Shown piece after piece: positions 54,963-64,000 of a stretch of DNA of 64,000 nucleotides. Numbering within the stretch: position 1 is the stretch's first letter; the number at the start of each line of letters is the position of its first letter. This DNA comes from Dipteris shenzhenensis (taxonomy: Eukaryota; Polypodiophyta; Polypodiopsida; Gleicheniales). The position numbers were made by a program, and so were the translations under genes. The notes under the pieces are model-generated. The model was not told the DNA's origin and made no database searches. It saw only the letters and a program-made list of their open reading frames with translations. The stretch is from assembly GCA_047967505.1 (NCBI GenBank), contig CM106541.1; one strand, 5' to 3'.

Positions 54963-55220
54963 ATCTCTGGCTTTTTGGGATTCCCCCACGTAGAAAGGGA
55001 TATGAGTTGTTCTTCACTTGGGTTCGTTACTGGGCACTCTGGACTCTATGGAAGGATAGAAATCATAGTCTTTGGTGATTGTCTGCAAACCAATTGCAGA
55101 GACTATAATGTATACTTGTCATATAGTGAGGTCTTTAGTTGATGTACTTTTGAGCTCTCCTTTTAGGGGAAGCTATTACGTAATATAAAGCATCAAAAAT
55201 TTCATCCAAAAAAAAAATAT
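54880..55220 (+). mobile_element. L1-type LINE 3' end, copy 2
   Basis: Begins FPTATFGKHLWLFGIPPRRK, then ELFFTWVRYWALWTLWKDRN, a small deletion, YNVYLSYSEVFS and a stop. The 3' UTR ends in A8-9 and a short TG run. Confidence 0.75.
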
Positions 55221-55239
55221 GTGTGTGTGATGTGACATG

Positions 55240-55633
55240 TCTGATGCCAAAGAGTCTCTGCTTCATCTTTTTTGGCTTTGCCCTGTGACCTTTCTGCAGT
55301 ACTGTCTCCGAGCCTGGTTTCCAACTGCTTGCTTTGGCAAGCTTTTTTGGCTCTTTGGGGTTTACCCACAGAGGCCTGAGTTTGATCTTTTCTTCACTTG
55401 GGTTCAATATTGGGCACTCTAGACTCTGAGGAAATCATGGAGATTCCACCTTTTCCATGTCCGGATGTCGCTTAGTCAATCCTTCTATGATTGCCTCTCC
55501 GTTCGTCAGATAGATTACTCTGTTTATGTGTCTTACATTGAAATCTCCTCATTTTGTAATTGCATGTCTCCTCTTTGGAGACTGCTTTTGGTAATATAAT
55601 CATATGAAATACATGGATTTCAACCCCAAAAAA
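55240..55633 (+). mobile_element. L1-type LINE 3' end, copy 3
   Basis: Begins KESLLHLFWLCPVTFLQYCL then FPTACFGKLFWLFGVYPQRP, ends YSVYVSYIEISS-like sequence, a 3' UTR and CCCCA8. In-frame stops (TAG and TGA near 55420) break it. Confidence 0.75.
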
Positions 55634-55815
55634 AAGGGTGTGGGCGCGTGTGTTTTCATTAGATAGATTCTGTGTCTTATAATGAAATATTCTAATGTTT
55701 GTAATTGCATGTTCCCTCTATGGCAATGGCTTCTTGTATTATAGAAATACATGGATTCGTCCCCCCCCCCAAAAAAAAGTGTGCGTGTGCATGTGCGTGT
55801 GCGTGTGTCATGGCC
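55634..55815 (+). mobile_element. L1-type LINE 3' UTR, copy 4, with tail
   Basis: It repeats the 3' UTR of copy 3 (AATTGCATGT...TGTATTATAGAAATACATGGATT) and ends C9A8, then a TG/CG microsatellite. Confidence 0.7.
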
Positions 55816-56442
55816 TTGCTATTCCATACATGACCCTGTTTTGGGCCCTCAACAACACCTAGCATCCTATTCTTTCTCCATTTTGAAGCCACAATTCCAT
55901 CCTATAACACTACCTGCTACCACATCCCCCACGCTCACTCCTAGAGTTCCCTAGGGTACGGGTGTGTTCCCTTCTACAACTCCTCCAAACCTCCTTCCCC
56001 ATCCATGGTGCTCCCCCCAAGTTCAATGCTTGGAAGTTTCCTTGAATGCAGTATGTTCCTTTTACATCATATTCATACCACATCCTGCTTTCCTTCCGCT
56101 TCCTTATTTTTACCCAATTGCACGAGCGAACCCTCGCTTTGCCTCTCCACTATGCATATCCAAATTCTTTCATAGGAAATCCATATCAAGTAACCGTTTA
56201 AGTGGCATGCACTTCAGATGTGCATACATTGATATGTCCTCTGTACTGTTTTCAGATTTTCCTTCTCTTGGTGGTGCAGCTATTTTCATAAGACTCTGAA
56301 TATATCAAAAACATATTAACATTTTTGTAAAACAAGTGAAAGAACAGAGGAAAGAAAATTGTAAATGTATAAATGTTGGTGGTAACCAAGCATAAGTTAC
56401 CATGATTAGGGAAACTCTATCCAAAAGCAAGAAATTTTTTAC
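55816..56442. other. intron sequence next to host exon A
   Basis: No gene is certain. On the minus strand, 56297-56210 follows a good acceptor (ATATATTCAG) and reads SLMKIAAPPREGKSENSTED. It has no matching donor phase for joining to exon B, so I leave it as an unproven or alternative exon. Confidence 0.35.
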
Positions 56443-56494
56443 CTCATGCAAAAGCAGCTCCTTTGTTTGCTTCCAACCTTCCTTTGTGAACCAT
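56443..56494 (-). CDS. host exon A of the Tim44-like gene
   Basis: 52 bp. Acceptor TTTTTCTAG, donor GAG|GTAAAA. The first base completes a codon from an upstream exon; the rest encodes WFTKEGWKQTKELLLHE, the WFT..GW..TKE.....E block found just before the AYA.AKLRK helix in plant mL45-type proteins (family pattern from memory). The upstream exons with the transit peptide were not found and probably lie beyond the right edge. Confidence 0.8.
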
Positions 56495-56968
56495 CTAGAA
56501 AAACGTATGACATCACAAATCACTCTTTGTTTATGTAGTCATATGAAATAAAACATAGGTAGTACCGCACATAAAAACATTTTACAAAGAGTAGTATAAG
56601 TTTGTCTACACTATGCATTTAACACAACAAGCACACCTAACTTCTAAAGGAGACACCATCAGTTGTGATCAGAAAGCCTTGACTATGAGATCAATCGCAT
56701 ATTTGTACCCAACTTTAGTGCAAAGATGTATGTATAAAAAGGAAAATATAGCTGGACTGAAAAGTTCTTCAATATCACTTCCCTGTGGCTCATATAACAG
56801 TATTTGGTAAAACACTACAAAATAAGTGTCATCTTGGCTGTTAGCTTGAAGTTAATCTACTAAGGTACCAGCCGAAGCTGTGTCACACATGCAATCTGAT
56901 GCAATGCCTTCTTGGCAATCAGTAGGGTCATGATCCATAGTGTTTTTTAGATCCACAGGCACAAAGGT
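56495..56968. other. intron sequence, no gene recognised
   Basis: A/T-rich, no supported frames on either strand. Confidence 0.5.
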
Positions 56969-57187
56969 CTATTCATAATTCATGCATTCTTTGTGTATTG
57001 TTGTCTTGGGACGCAGCTTGGCCACATCACCATTTGAGGGGTATTGTTCCCAACAAACCCATTTACAGCCTATCAGAGACTTAAAAGTGTGTGGCAGTAG
57101 GGATCCAATGCTATAAATATTGCTCTGCAAATAATAAGCATGGGGTTTGAATGACAACCATAAAAAAGGGATATGCATTGGCTGCAC
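56969..57187 (-). pseudogene. copia RT fragment
   Basis: The minus strand reads FKSLIGCKWVCWEQYPSNGD then VAKLRP, matching the GCKWV.K.K...DG...R..ARLV start of copia RT. It is short and decayed, in the opposite orientation to the next fragment. Confidence 0.5.
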
Positions 57188-57299
57188 CTTACAGGTGACA
57201 ATTAAACCATGTAAATCTCAACTCCTCTTTTGTAAATGAAGTCTTGGAGGATGAGATTTTAGGAATCAAGTGGTTTTGAAAACAAAGGGTATGCAAACT

Positions 57300-57990
57300 C
57301 AGGCATGTACTTTTCATGGTCACTCTGTAAATGGATGATTTAGTGATCACTGGTCAGAATGAGCGGAAAATTACAGACATCATACCGAATTGACCTAATG
57401 CCTTTGAGATGAAAGATCCATAACTGTCTTGGCATCAAGGTTTGATAAAAATAAAACAGCATACTTATGACAAAAAGCAAGGACCTTTGAGAAATATAAG
57501 ATCAACAATAAAAAGATTGACAGTCTCAACAGAAGCAGGGATCACATTGAGCCCACAGGATTACCAATTGAGGAAGTTGTAGTTGGTTGACACTCATAAA
57601 TCTTACAATCAGACACCTTATACTATAACAGTAATGAGTCAGTTCATGCCACAGTCCTAAAGCAGACACACCAGCAAGGAGCCAAGACGATACTCTGGTA
57701 GCTAGAGGTCAGTATACATTTCAGCTTGGAGCGCATAAGAGCTTCATCCCTTTCACTTTAATGCTGTTGCGACTCCTATTGGTCTGATGACATTGATCAG
57801 AGAGGGACTTTATCCAGTTACTCTTCACCAATGACTCAGCCTCCATCACTTGGATGAGTGAGAAGCAGCATTTTGTGCATTCAAATGCCACATAGCAAAT
57901 CCTCCAATATAATGGGGTCTGCTATGCTCTTCCATGAGACAAAACTAGCCCTTCTAACGAGGGCTCTTTACTATGCTTCAACCAATGACA
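57300..57990 (+). pseudogene. heavily decayed copia RT/RNase H
   Basis: Broken reading: MDDLVITGQNERKITDI (remnant of the YVDD box), AFEMKDP, and SASITWMSEKQHF, corresponding to the SAISW.SKKQ RNase H block. Many stops. An old insertion. Confidence 0.55.
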
Positions 57991-58849
57991 TAATAGTGAT
58001 CCAACTTACATAGACCTTGTCAATGACTCATATTAGGACCCCAAATCCTTTAATCTTCTCAAACGTCCACCTTGATTGCACAATTTAGGCCTCAAACTAT
58101 AGCAACCTAAGGGGATCCATGAAAACACAAAGTATGGCAATTGCCTTATTACAATGAGATATAATGTGACCCAAATGTCATCTTTTAACACCAATTACAA
58201 AACCAGTTCGGAGCATGCTATATTGATCATGCTTGACAGACAACATTCAATAGCTATATCCAAGAATAATGTTTAAAAATATGGAACAAGTGTGTAGAAG
58301 TGCATTATCGTTTTATCATCTGAAGATACACAACCCAAAGGACTACAAATTGTTTATTGTTCCACTGCTGAGATAATGCCCTCGTTGGTTCTAATCCTTT
58401 TCATTTCATTTAGTTGCCAAACACTAGCTTACTTTGGTCACTATGACCAAGACCTGTGTAATTACTGCTGAAGATTCTGTAGCTCTATCTCAAGGTATTT
58501 GATTTAAAATTTGTCGTCAGTCATATATCAAGAAACTCCTCTAGCTTGTTGGTCAACAAAAATTTTAGGACTGTCCATGTGGCACGCAAAGGTGTCATGC
58601 TAGGATTTAATCTGAGCTAAGGTTAAGGCTTTCTAACAAAACCCCTTATATATATTAGAAAAGTTTGAAAAACAATAAAGATCAGCAATCCATGGAATGC
58701 TTGACCAATAGAAAAGACAGCTAGCTGCCCTGTAGCCTACTTCACAAGATCCTAGCTCATTGCTCAAAGTATCCCAAGAATAGGTGCCAACAACTAGGGT
58801 GGAAGGCTATACAACTAGCAGATTCCTTGATCCAAGAGAAGGAAAAAAG
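57991..58849. other. no gene recognised
   Basis: A/T-rich sequence with short frames only, possibly old retroelement debris. Confidence 0.4.
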
Positions 58850-60440
58850 TGCCTACAAGACATGCCTCGCAGAAACGCTCCTGCATTTTGCCGGGCTTCC
58901 TGGACCCCTCCATACACTGCTCCCACGTAACTTGCAAGGTATAGATGATATCATGTCATATTGACGGGGTTGGCTGCATGCTGAGTCTGCTTCCCCCCCA
59001 TCACTAAACTGCAGCTGTGCTACCCAGATATTCCAAGCAGTGAGGCTGGCAACCATCTCCCAACTCCATCCTCTTGAGAGAACTCGGGTCTTTGTCAAGA
59101 GGGAGGGAAAGACCGAGCCCTAAATGTCCATGTTGGTGACAGTTAGTCCATCTATCTTGTACGCGAGAGAGAGCATCTGGATGGGGAAAGTATGATGTTC
59201 CTCTGTCTCCGGGTGAAGTCCAACCGGATCCGTCACATCCTGGCCACAATCCAAAGAGACCATTGCCAGCTCCTTTCAGCCACTAGGCAGCTCCACATAC
59301 AATGAGCAATCATCTCAAGGTCTCTAGCAGGAGGTAGTCATCTCCACGATGTCATGTGCATCCAACTACATCTGTCCTCCCTCAACTCTCAACCATTGTA
59401 ACTGAGACTCTACGGACCTGGGCCCCACGGTTTAGAAGAAATTCCGTGATATGCCATCTCCATGCTGCACCTACCTTGCTCTGGATGAGTCACAGGACTA
59501 TTATGCGTGACAAATCTTCGTCACCTATAGGTCAATTCTGGCACTCTCATATCTTTCTACTAGCCATTAAGAGGTCAGCTCTTGCTCCATTAGGCTCTGG
59601 ATAAATGCTAGGTCCTCTCTCTCTTCCGAACGATCCAGCTACACTGAAGTGGGTGAGATTCAAGCTCTACATTACTACTTTGAATTGCATTGGCCACCCA
59701 TCCTAAAAGAGAGCATCCTCTACCCGCCAAATCTGTGCGATGGCCTGCTAGACCTCCTCCTCTTTAAACAACACATCTAGAATCCTCATCCCTTTCTTGG
59801 GTGCCCCTGCCATGCTGTTCCAGATGTAAATACACTGGGAGAGTGGTCTAACATCGTCATGCCATGCTTGTTCCAGATACAAATACACTAGGAGAGTGGT
59901 CTGACATCATCATGCCAAGCAAAATGCTAGTAGATCCCCCAGCGCCCCCCCCCCCCCCTCCCTGCATGACCTAGTTACTGTTCTAAAGCTGTTCACTCTC
60001 TCCAAAAATCCATTGTGCAAGTGCTGCCCAAAGGACAGCCTGAGACTCCTTTGCACTTTGGAGAATGCCAAGAATCCCAACCACTTGACAGTGAAGATAA
60101 ACTACTCCCATGTGTCCTACTCTATGGAAGGCATGGCAGCAAAAGGAAGGCCCCCTGAGCTTGTCCTCTGCAAACTCCAGATTGTCGAACTCACCCCAAC
60201 AATCCAAGTGTCTATGCCTGATAAACTCTCTATAAGCTAGTGCCAAAAGGACACTCTCCATGGACGGCATGCATGTGCATATACGTTGAGGATCCCTACT
60301 TGGATATCTACCATCCTCAAACCATGTCCACATTGCATGTCCACTATAAGCTCATCTTCATCAAACACCTTCAAGGCTAGGGCCTACCACACTTAGATGT
60401 AAACACCCCTGCTCCGTCCCATTGTCAAGGACCAGATATC
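58850..60440 (-). pseudogene. decayed L1-type LINE endonuclease region
   Basis: The minus strand around 60350-60050 reads VDIQVGILNVYAHACRPWRV then SFWH, stop, LIESLSGIDTWIVG, recalling the g.lNVYAP....R..FW..L...L....I.GGDFN block of plant L1 endonuclease. Further remnants of LINE-like coding sequence continue towards 58850 with many stops. A C15 run lies at 59945-59959. Confidence 0.5.
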
Positions 60441-60589
60441 CATGCGCCTTCTTGAAAGATGGCATCTATGAGAATATTGACTAACTACCCAGCAAGGGCT
60501 CTTTGTAACTCCTACCATGACATTATGTGTTGTGATTGCTAACGTGCCTGATCATGGAAACCCTGCACATTCTAACGTCCTAGTGTTCA

Positions 60590-60850
60590 ACATTTGGAGG
60601 AGATCGAGACTGCCCTAAAGGTCCGAGACAGGCCCCTCCCCCACATCTGCAGGTTCATCTGGACAGCAGTGTGCGCCATAGGAAGAGAGACCTCAGTGTG
60701 CACATAGGCAGCAGCACCAACATCAGCAGAGGTGCAATCCCCATATGCCTTGACTCGGTGTAGGTAGGTGATGACCTGAAATGCTGCATCGAGCTGCAAT
60801 CGAGATGATCCAAATTCAGCCTAGATGATCTGATGAGAGATGCTAGTTTG
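60590..60850 (-). mobile_element. LINE segment in inverted orientation
   Basis: The minus strand reads SHQII-like sequence, then LQLDAAFQVITYLHRVKAYG, matching 51405-51480 of the plus-strand LINE. It is followed on the right by the next downstream LINE segment in the opposite orientation. Confidence 0.8.
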
Positions 60851-60854
60851 CACA

Positions 60855-61162
60855 CCCAGTCAGGTGGTTTGAGCAACTAGGGCTCCACATGGACAGACTT
60901 TCTCCCTTCCAATACAGCATTGACGCACCGTTTTCCCCAATCCGATATCATGAGGTTAACCAGGTCATACGTGAGGATCTTTTGCAAGTACACACATTTC
61001 GGACATGGTTGGAACCGAATGAGCTCAAGGGAAGCTCAGCTTCTATAGAGATCATTGCCTACATGTCTCAGATGAGGGGTTTATTGACCCACCAGGATAT
61101 ACACGGATTCATTTATCCCATTCACTAAGGATCTCTATTGGGCAGTTTCGGATCTCTTCACT
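60855..61162 (+). mobile_element. LINE segment, sense orientation
   Basis: Starts RWFEQLGLHMD-like and continues FSPIRYHEVNQVIREDLLQV and HTFRTWLEPNE, then LLGSFGSL, matching 51580-51870 of the LINE. It is cut at 61162 by a copia LTR. Confidence 0.8.
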
Positions 61163-61932
61163 ATAGGCTCAAGGAACCGGAAGCAAGTACAAACGTGGAG
61201 CAAAACGTTGAAAGCCGTCACATCAACAACTATGAAATGAAACTACAAAGTACAAAATAAAGGAAAACCCTAGGACAGTGTCCTAGTGGTACCACTAGTA
61301 CTAGGTGTCATAAGACACTAAAAGTACTAGGTTAACGAAGTGCCAATAACTAAAGCTACATGGCACATACCACGGCCCAGAGGGTATCAATACGACCGGG
61401 AGATGATGGCCTACAAACCCCCCTCCATGGTATGGGCTGAAGTATTCTGGAAACGTCTCAGAATACCTGGTATTTTATGGTCATGGTGGCACATGTTCAT
61501 CCCAAAGGATATAGCCATCTATGAATGTACAAGGTAGCCAGATCATGTAACAAAGGGAGCCAAGTGTAAAGCCTATCGAAAGACTTCAAACTTGGAACGA
61601 GGACGTGCCTTTGTAAACATATCTGCTATGTTGTCCTCTGTGGGAAGATAGGACAACTCTATGTCTCCTGCTGACAACCGCTCTCGAACATAATGATAGT
61701 GAACCTCAATGTGCTTGGTACGAGCATGAAACACTGGATTACACACAATAGCCAAAGCACTCTGACTGTCAATGTAGACCATAGTGGAGGATGTCTAGCG
61801 GATACCAAGATCTGCAAGTAACTGTGGAAGCCAGACACACACTACTATAGCAGTGAAGGCTGCCCTGTACTCAGCCTCCAACTCGATGTGGCAACAGTTG
61901 GTTGCTTCTTGCTGAGCCAAGAGATACATGAA
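61163..61932 (-). mobile_element. copia 3' end: LTR, polypurine tract, RNase H
   Basis: LTR 61415-61163 (TGTAGGCCATC start on the minus strand), polypurine tract GGAGGGGGGTT (61416-61426), then RNase H at 61573-61932. It is of the same family as the element at 30057. It is truncated on the right within RNase H where another LTR abuts. Confidence 0.85.
61573..61932 (-). pseudogene. copia RNase H with nonsense codon
   Basis: Reads EAEYRAAFTAIVVCVWLPQL then LADLGIR, a TAG, TSST, then MVYIDSQSALAIVCNPVFHA, RTKHIEVHYHYVRER and DNIADMFTKA. The sister copy at 35620-35650 has Gln at the stop position, so this is a CAG to TAG change. Just upstream the frame is shifted. Confidence 0.85.
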
Positions 61933-62797
61933 AAAATGCGGAAAGAAGCACTTCTGTCGCGAAGAAATGGGAGTTCTTGGGCTCAAAAGAAGCATGCTTC
62001 ATAGAGAAATGCATTGAGAAGGTTTTGGAGAAGTTTCATCGCCGGAAAGTCCTCCAAAACTAAGAAAAACCAGTCAACCAGCGCGTGGGACCACTCGAAA
62101 TTCAACAGAAAGCTGTAGCTTTGCAAGAGGAGAGGCCCAGGAGGCGGTAGAAGCAAAAAGGTCCAGAAAAAGCCACTTTTGCAAATTCGACCAGCAAAAG
62201 AAGTGCTCAGCTCTGCCCGTTCTACCAAACGCACGGAGGGAAAAGCATATCACTACCAAAGGGAGGCAGAGGGGAAGCCATCGGGCCAAATGGAAGTCGA
62301 GGAATCCAAACGGGTGAGGAGTTATGAAGAAAAATGGAATTCAGCTGAAGGAGGCTGAAAAACTGTTGAAACGCTGAAAGGAAAGAGTAGAGTTGACACA
62401 AAATCAGAATACTTGCATATAGAATGAAGAAGAAATGGAAGTCGAGGAATCCAAACGGGTGAGGAGTTATGAAGAAAAATGGAATTCAGCTGAAGGAGGC
62501 TGAAAAACTGTTGGAACACTGAAAGGAAAGAGTAGAGTTGACACAAAATCAGAATACTTGCATATAGAATGAAGAAGAAAGAGATCCTTAAGTAGGCACC
62601 TCATACAAGGTCACTGACATCACTGATGACCTCAAAGCTCCACAATCATCTCCTCAATCTGCTCCTAGATTCTCTCAATCATCCTATGTGGCTTTTCCAC
62701 CACCTAACTGTGCTTGTGGGCACCTAACTGTGTCTCTAGCACTCACACATAGAAACATAAGGTGTGCCTGAGGCATACACCTTGAGATATCCCAACA
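61933..62797 (-). repeat. LTR of a further retroelement
   Basis: Begins TGTTGGGATATC on the minus strand right after a G7 polypurine tract (62800-62812) and runs to about 61933 (ends TTTCA). Contains a 145-bp direct duplication. The far end is inferred from the point where copia RNase H similarity stops. Confidence 0.6.
62288..62577 (-). repeat. 145-bp tandem duplication
   Basis: Units 62288-62432 and 62433-62577 are almost identical (differences near the AAACGCTGAAAGG / GAACACTGAAAGG segment). Confidence 0.9.
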
Positions 62798-63172
62798 AAC
62801 CCCCCCTCAAGGAGATGCCTCAGGCTATGTCAAGGATACATCTAGTCTCATAGTTTCTCATGCCATCTCATGGTGGTCAAGGATAAATCTATGGCTAGGT
62901 TCTCATGCTAGCAAGGGTTTCCTTGGGTGTAAGGTAAACAGAAAGGGATACAAACAGACCTTCCAATGGTTATCTCCCCTGCATGTACATGCACACAATG
63001 TCTGCAGGAGGTACCATGGAACAAAACATACACATGGCCTACATCATAAGGTGACCAGAGGTGTTTACAAAACACACAAAACACAATAGTTTATTTTCAT
63101 TCATTTTGGAGGACTATCCAGGCTGAGTACCTTGACATAAAAAGAGAGATCTGGAGCATACATAGAGATGAT

Positions 63173-63574
63173 TTAAAATGCATAATCTTCATGGGATGCC
63201 TCATCTTGTGGAGGCAAAATATCCATGTCAAGGCAAGGTCTTACCACATGGGCAGTGTCTAGTGCCTTATAAGATGGTACTATGATAGAACAAGTGGATC
63301 TGAAAGTCATATCCTTCATGAGAACAATTATCTTGTCATCTCCATAGTTGTGTAGAGAAGCATATCTTAGGTATCTGACCTTCATCTTTTTCTTGTACTT
63401 GAAGTCAAATAAAAGTGCCATGAGAGGGTAGATCTCTGTATTTGCTTCCTTTTTGGCAACCATTGTTTTGGCAATCTTCAACAAGGAAGTCAGGTTGGCA
63501 TTTTCATCCTTTGTAGCATAACAAGATATTGTTTTATGTTTTGGCTTTTCACATATTTTGCATAAACAAGCCAT
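63173..63574 (-). CDS. hypothetical protein, 133 residues, possibly part of the same LTR element
   Basis: Starts MACLCKICEKPKHKTISCYA; the Cys and His spacing (C-x-C-x2-C ... H ... C) could bind zinc but matches no family I recognise. The middle is Lys-rich (DFKYKKKMKVRYLRYASLH), and it ends QDEASHEDYAF. It lies on the minus strand about 360 bp before the polypurine tract of the LTR at 61933-62797, so it may be the last coding piece of that retroelement. It could equally be a host exon or a chance frame. Confidence 0.35.
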   Translation of the reverse strand: MACLCKICEKPKHKTISCYATKDENANLTSLLKIAKTMVAKKEANTEIYPLMALLFDFKYKKKMKVRYLRYASLHNYGDDKIIVLMKDMTFRSTCSIIVPSYKALDTAHVVRPCLDMDILPPQDEASHEDYAF

Positions 63575-64000
63575 GAGAGGCTCTAACCCAGGTATTGGGT
63601 AGTGTCTTCTCTCTTACAAGGTAAAAAGAACTGAAATACTTCCAAAGTATAGCCACTTGATGTAGCAAATAGTAGTGACTAGTTTTCAAACAATGATGCT
63701 ACTTTTGCATGCTTCATAGGAGTGAATGAAATAAGCACTTTCCAATCACATCCAAGTCTAGCAAGTCAAAACAAAGCTGAAGCAACACTTGTAGTGAAGT
63801 TATTAAAAACTTCAAAAGACCAGAAATGCTAGAGTAGCATTTTATGTAGCATCATTTTCAAAAGTATGTCAAAACTGTCAAAACTAGAGAGCTGAACTTG
63901 GAGGGCTCATATCACACTCTTCAAAGCAAAAGAAAGAGGGCTTTCTGAGGCAAAAGAAAGCTGGTATACCACAGTAGATCCTCTGGGAACAAGCTCAAGC
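63575..64000. other. no gene recognised
   Basis: A/T-rich, with only very short frames on both strands; probably internal sequence of the minus-strand LTR element. Confidence 0.4.

Overview
This looks like nuclear DNA of a land plant with a large, repeat-filled genome. The evidence is chromodomain-bearing Ty3/gypsy elements, Ty1/copia elements primed by initiator tRNA-Met, plant L1-type LINEs, and a spliced host gene with very long introns. I lean towards a fern or another non-flowering lineage because of the intron size, but the sequence does not prove this. No bacterial-type operon, CRISPR array, tRNA or rRNA was seen.

Layout. 1-15.5 kb is the 3' part of a giant Ty3/gypsy element. It has an uninterrupted gag-pol frame (1-7578), a 1.9 kb minisatellite (about 7628-9556), further tandem arrays, two extra overlapping reading frames (11822-14193), a polypurine tract and the start of a 3' LTR near 14473. 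15.6-19.9 kb holds a reversed copia 5' end, a scrap of gypsy integrase, an LTR-like stretch and a LINE 3' end. 20.7-21.4 kb holds three host exons. 21.7-24.1 kb is a small non-autonomous LTR element whose 3' LTR was split by an ORF1-only LINE fragment. 24.1-36.8 kb is bounded by the two LTRs of a minus-strand chromovirus and is filled with a second gypsy element and a copia element. 38.1 kb and 41.7 kb carry two more host exons. 39.2-54 kb is a LINE-rich stretch: one nearly complete minus-strand LINE, one 5'-truncated plus-strand LINE, and many 3' ends carrying a (CTTT)n tail instead of poly(A). 54.4-55.8 kb stacks L1 3' ends, 56.4 kb holds another host exon, and 57-64 kb is decayed copia, L1, LINE and LTR debris plus one unassigned frame.

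The main find is that six short exons on the minus strand (56494-56443, 41736-41644, 38178-38110, 21430-21332, 21068-21000, 20792-20736) fit together with consensus splice sites and compatible phases. They encode a continuous Tim44-like-domain protein of the mitochondrial ribosomal mL45 type. Almost everything between 20.7 and 56.5 kb is therefore intron of one host gene. Its long introns (14.7, 3.5 and 16.7 kb) have absorbed the mobile elements listed here. Its first and last exons lie outside the window or were not found.

No new defence or biosynthetic system was found. The unusual items are the transposon-swollen host gene, the giant gypsy element with an open frame but a lysine at the catalytic glutamate of integrase, its extra coiled-coil frame, and the CTTT-tailed LINE family.
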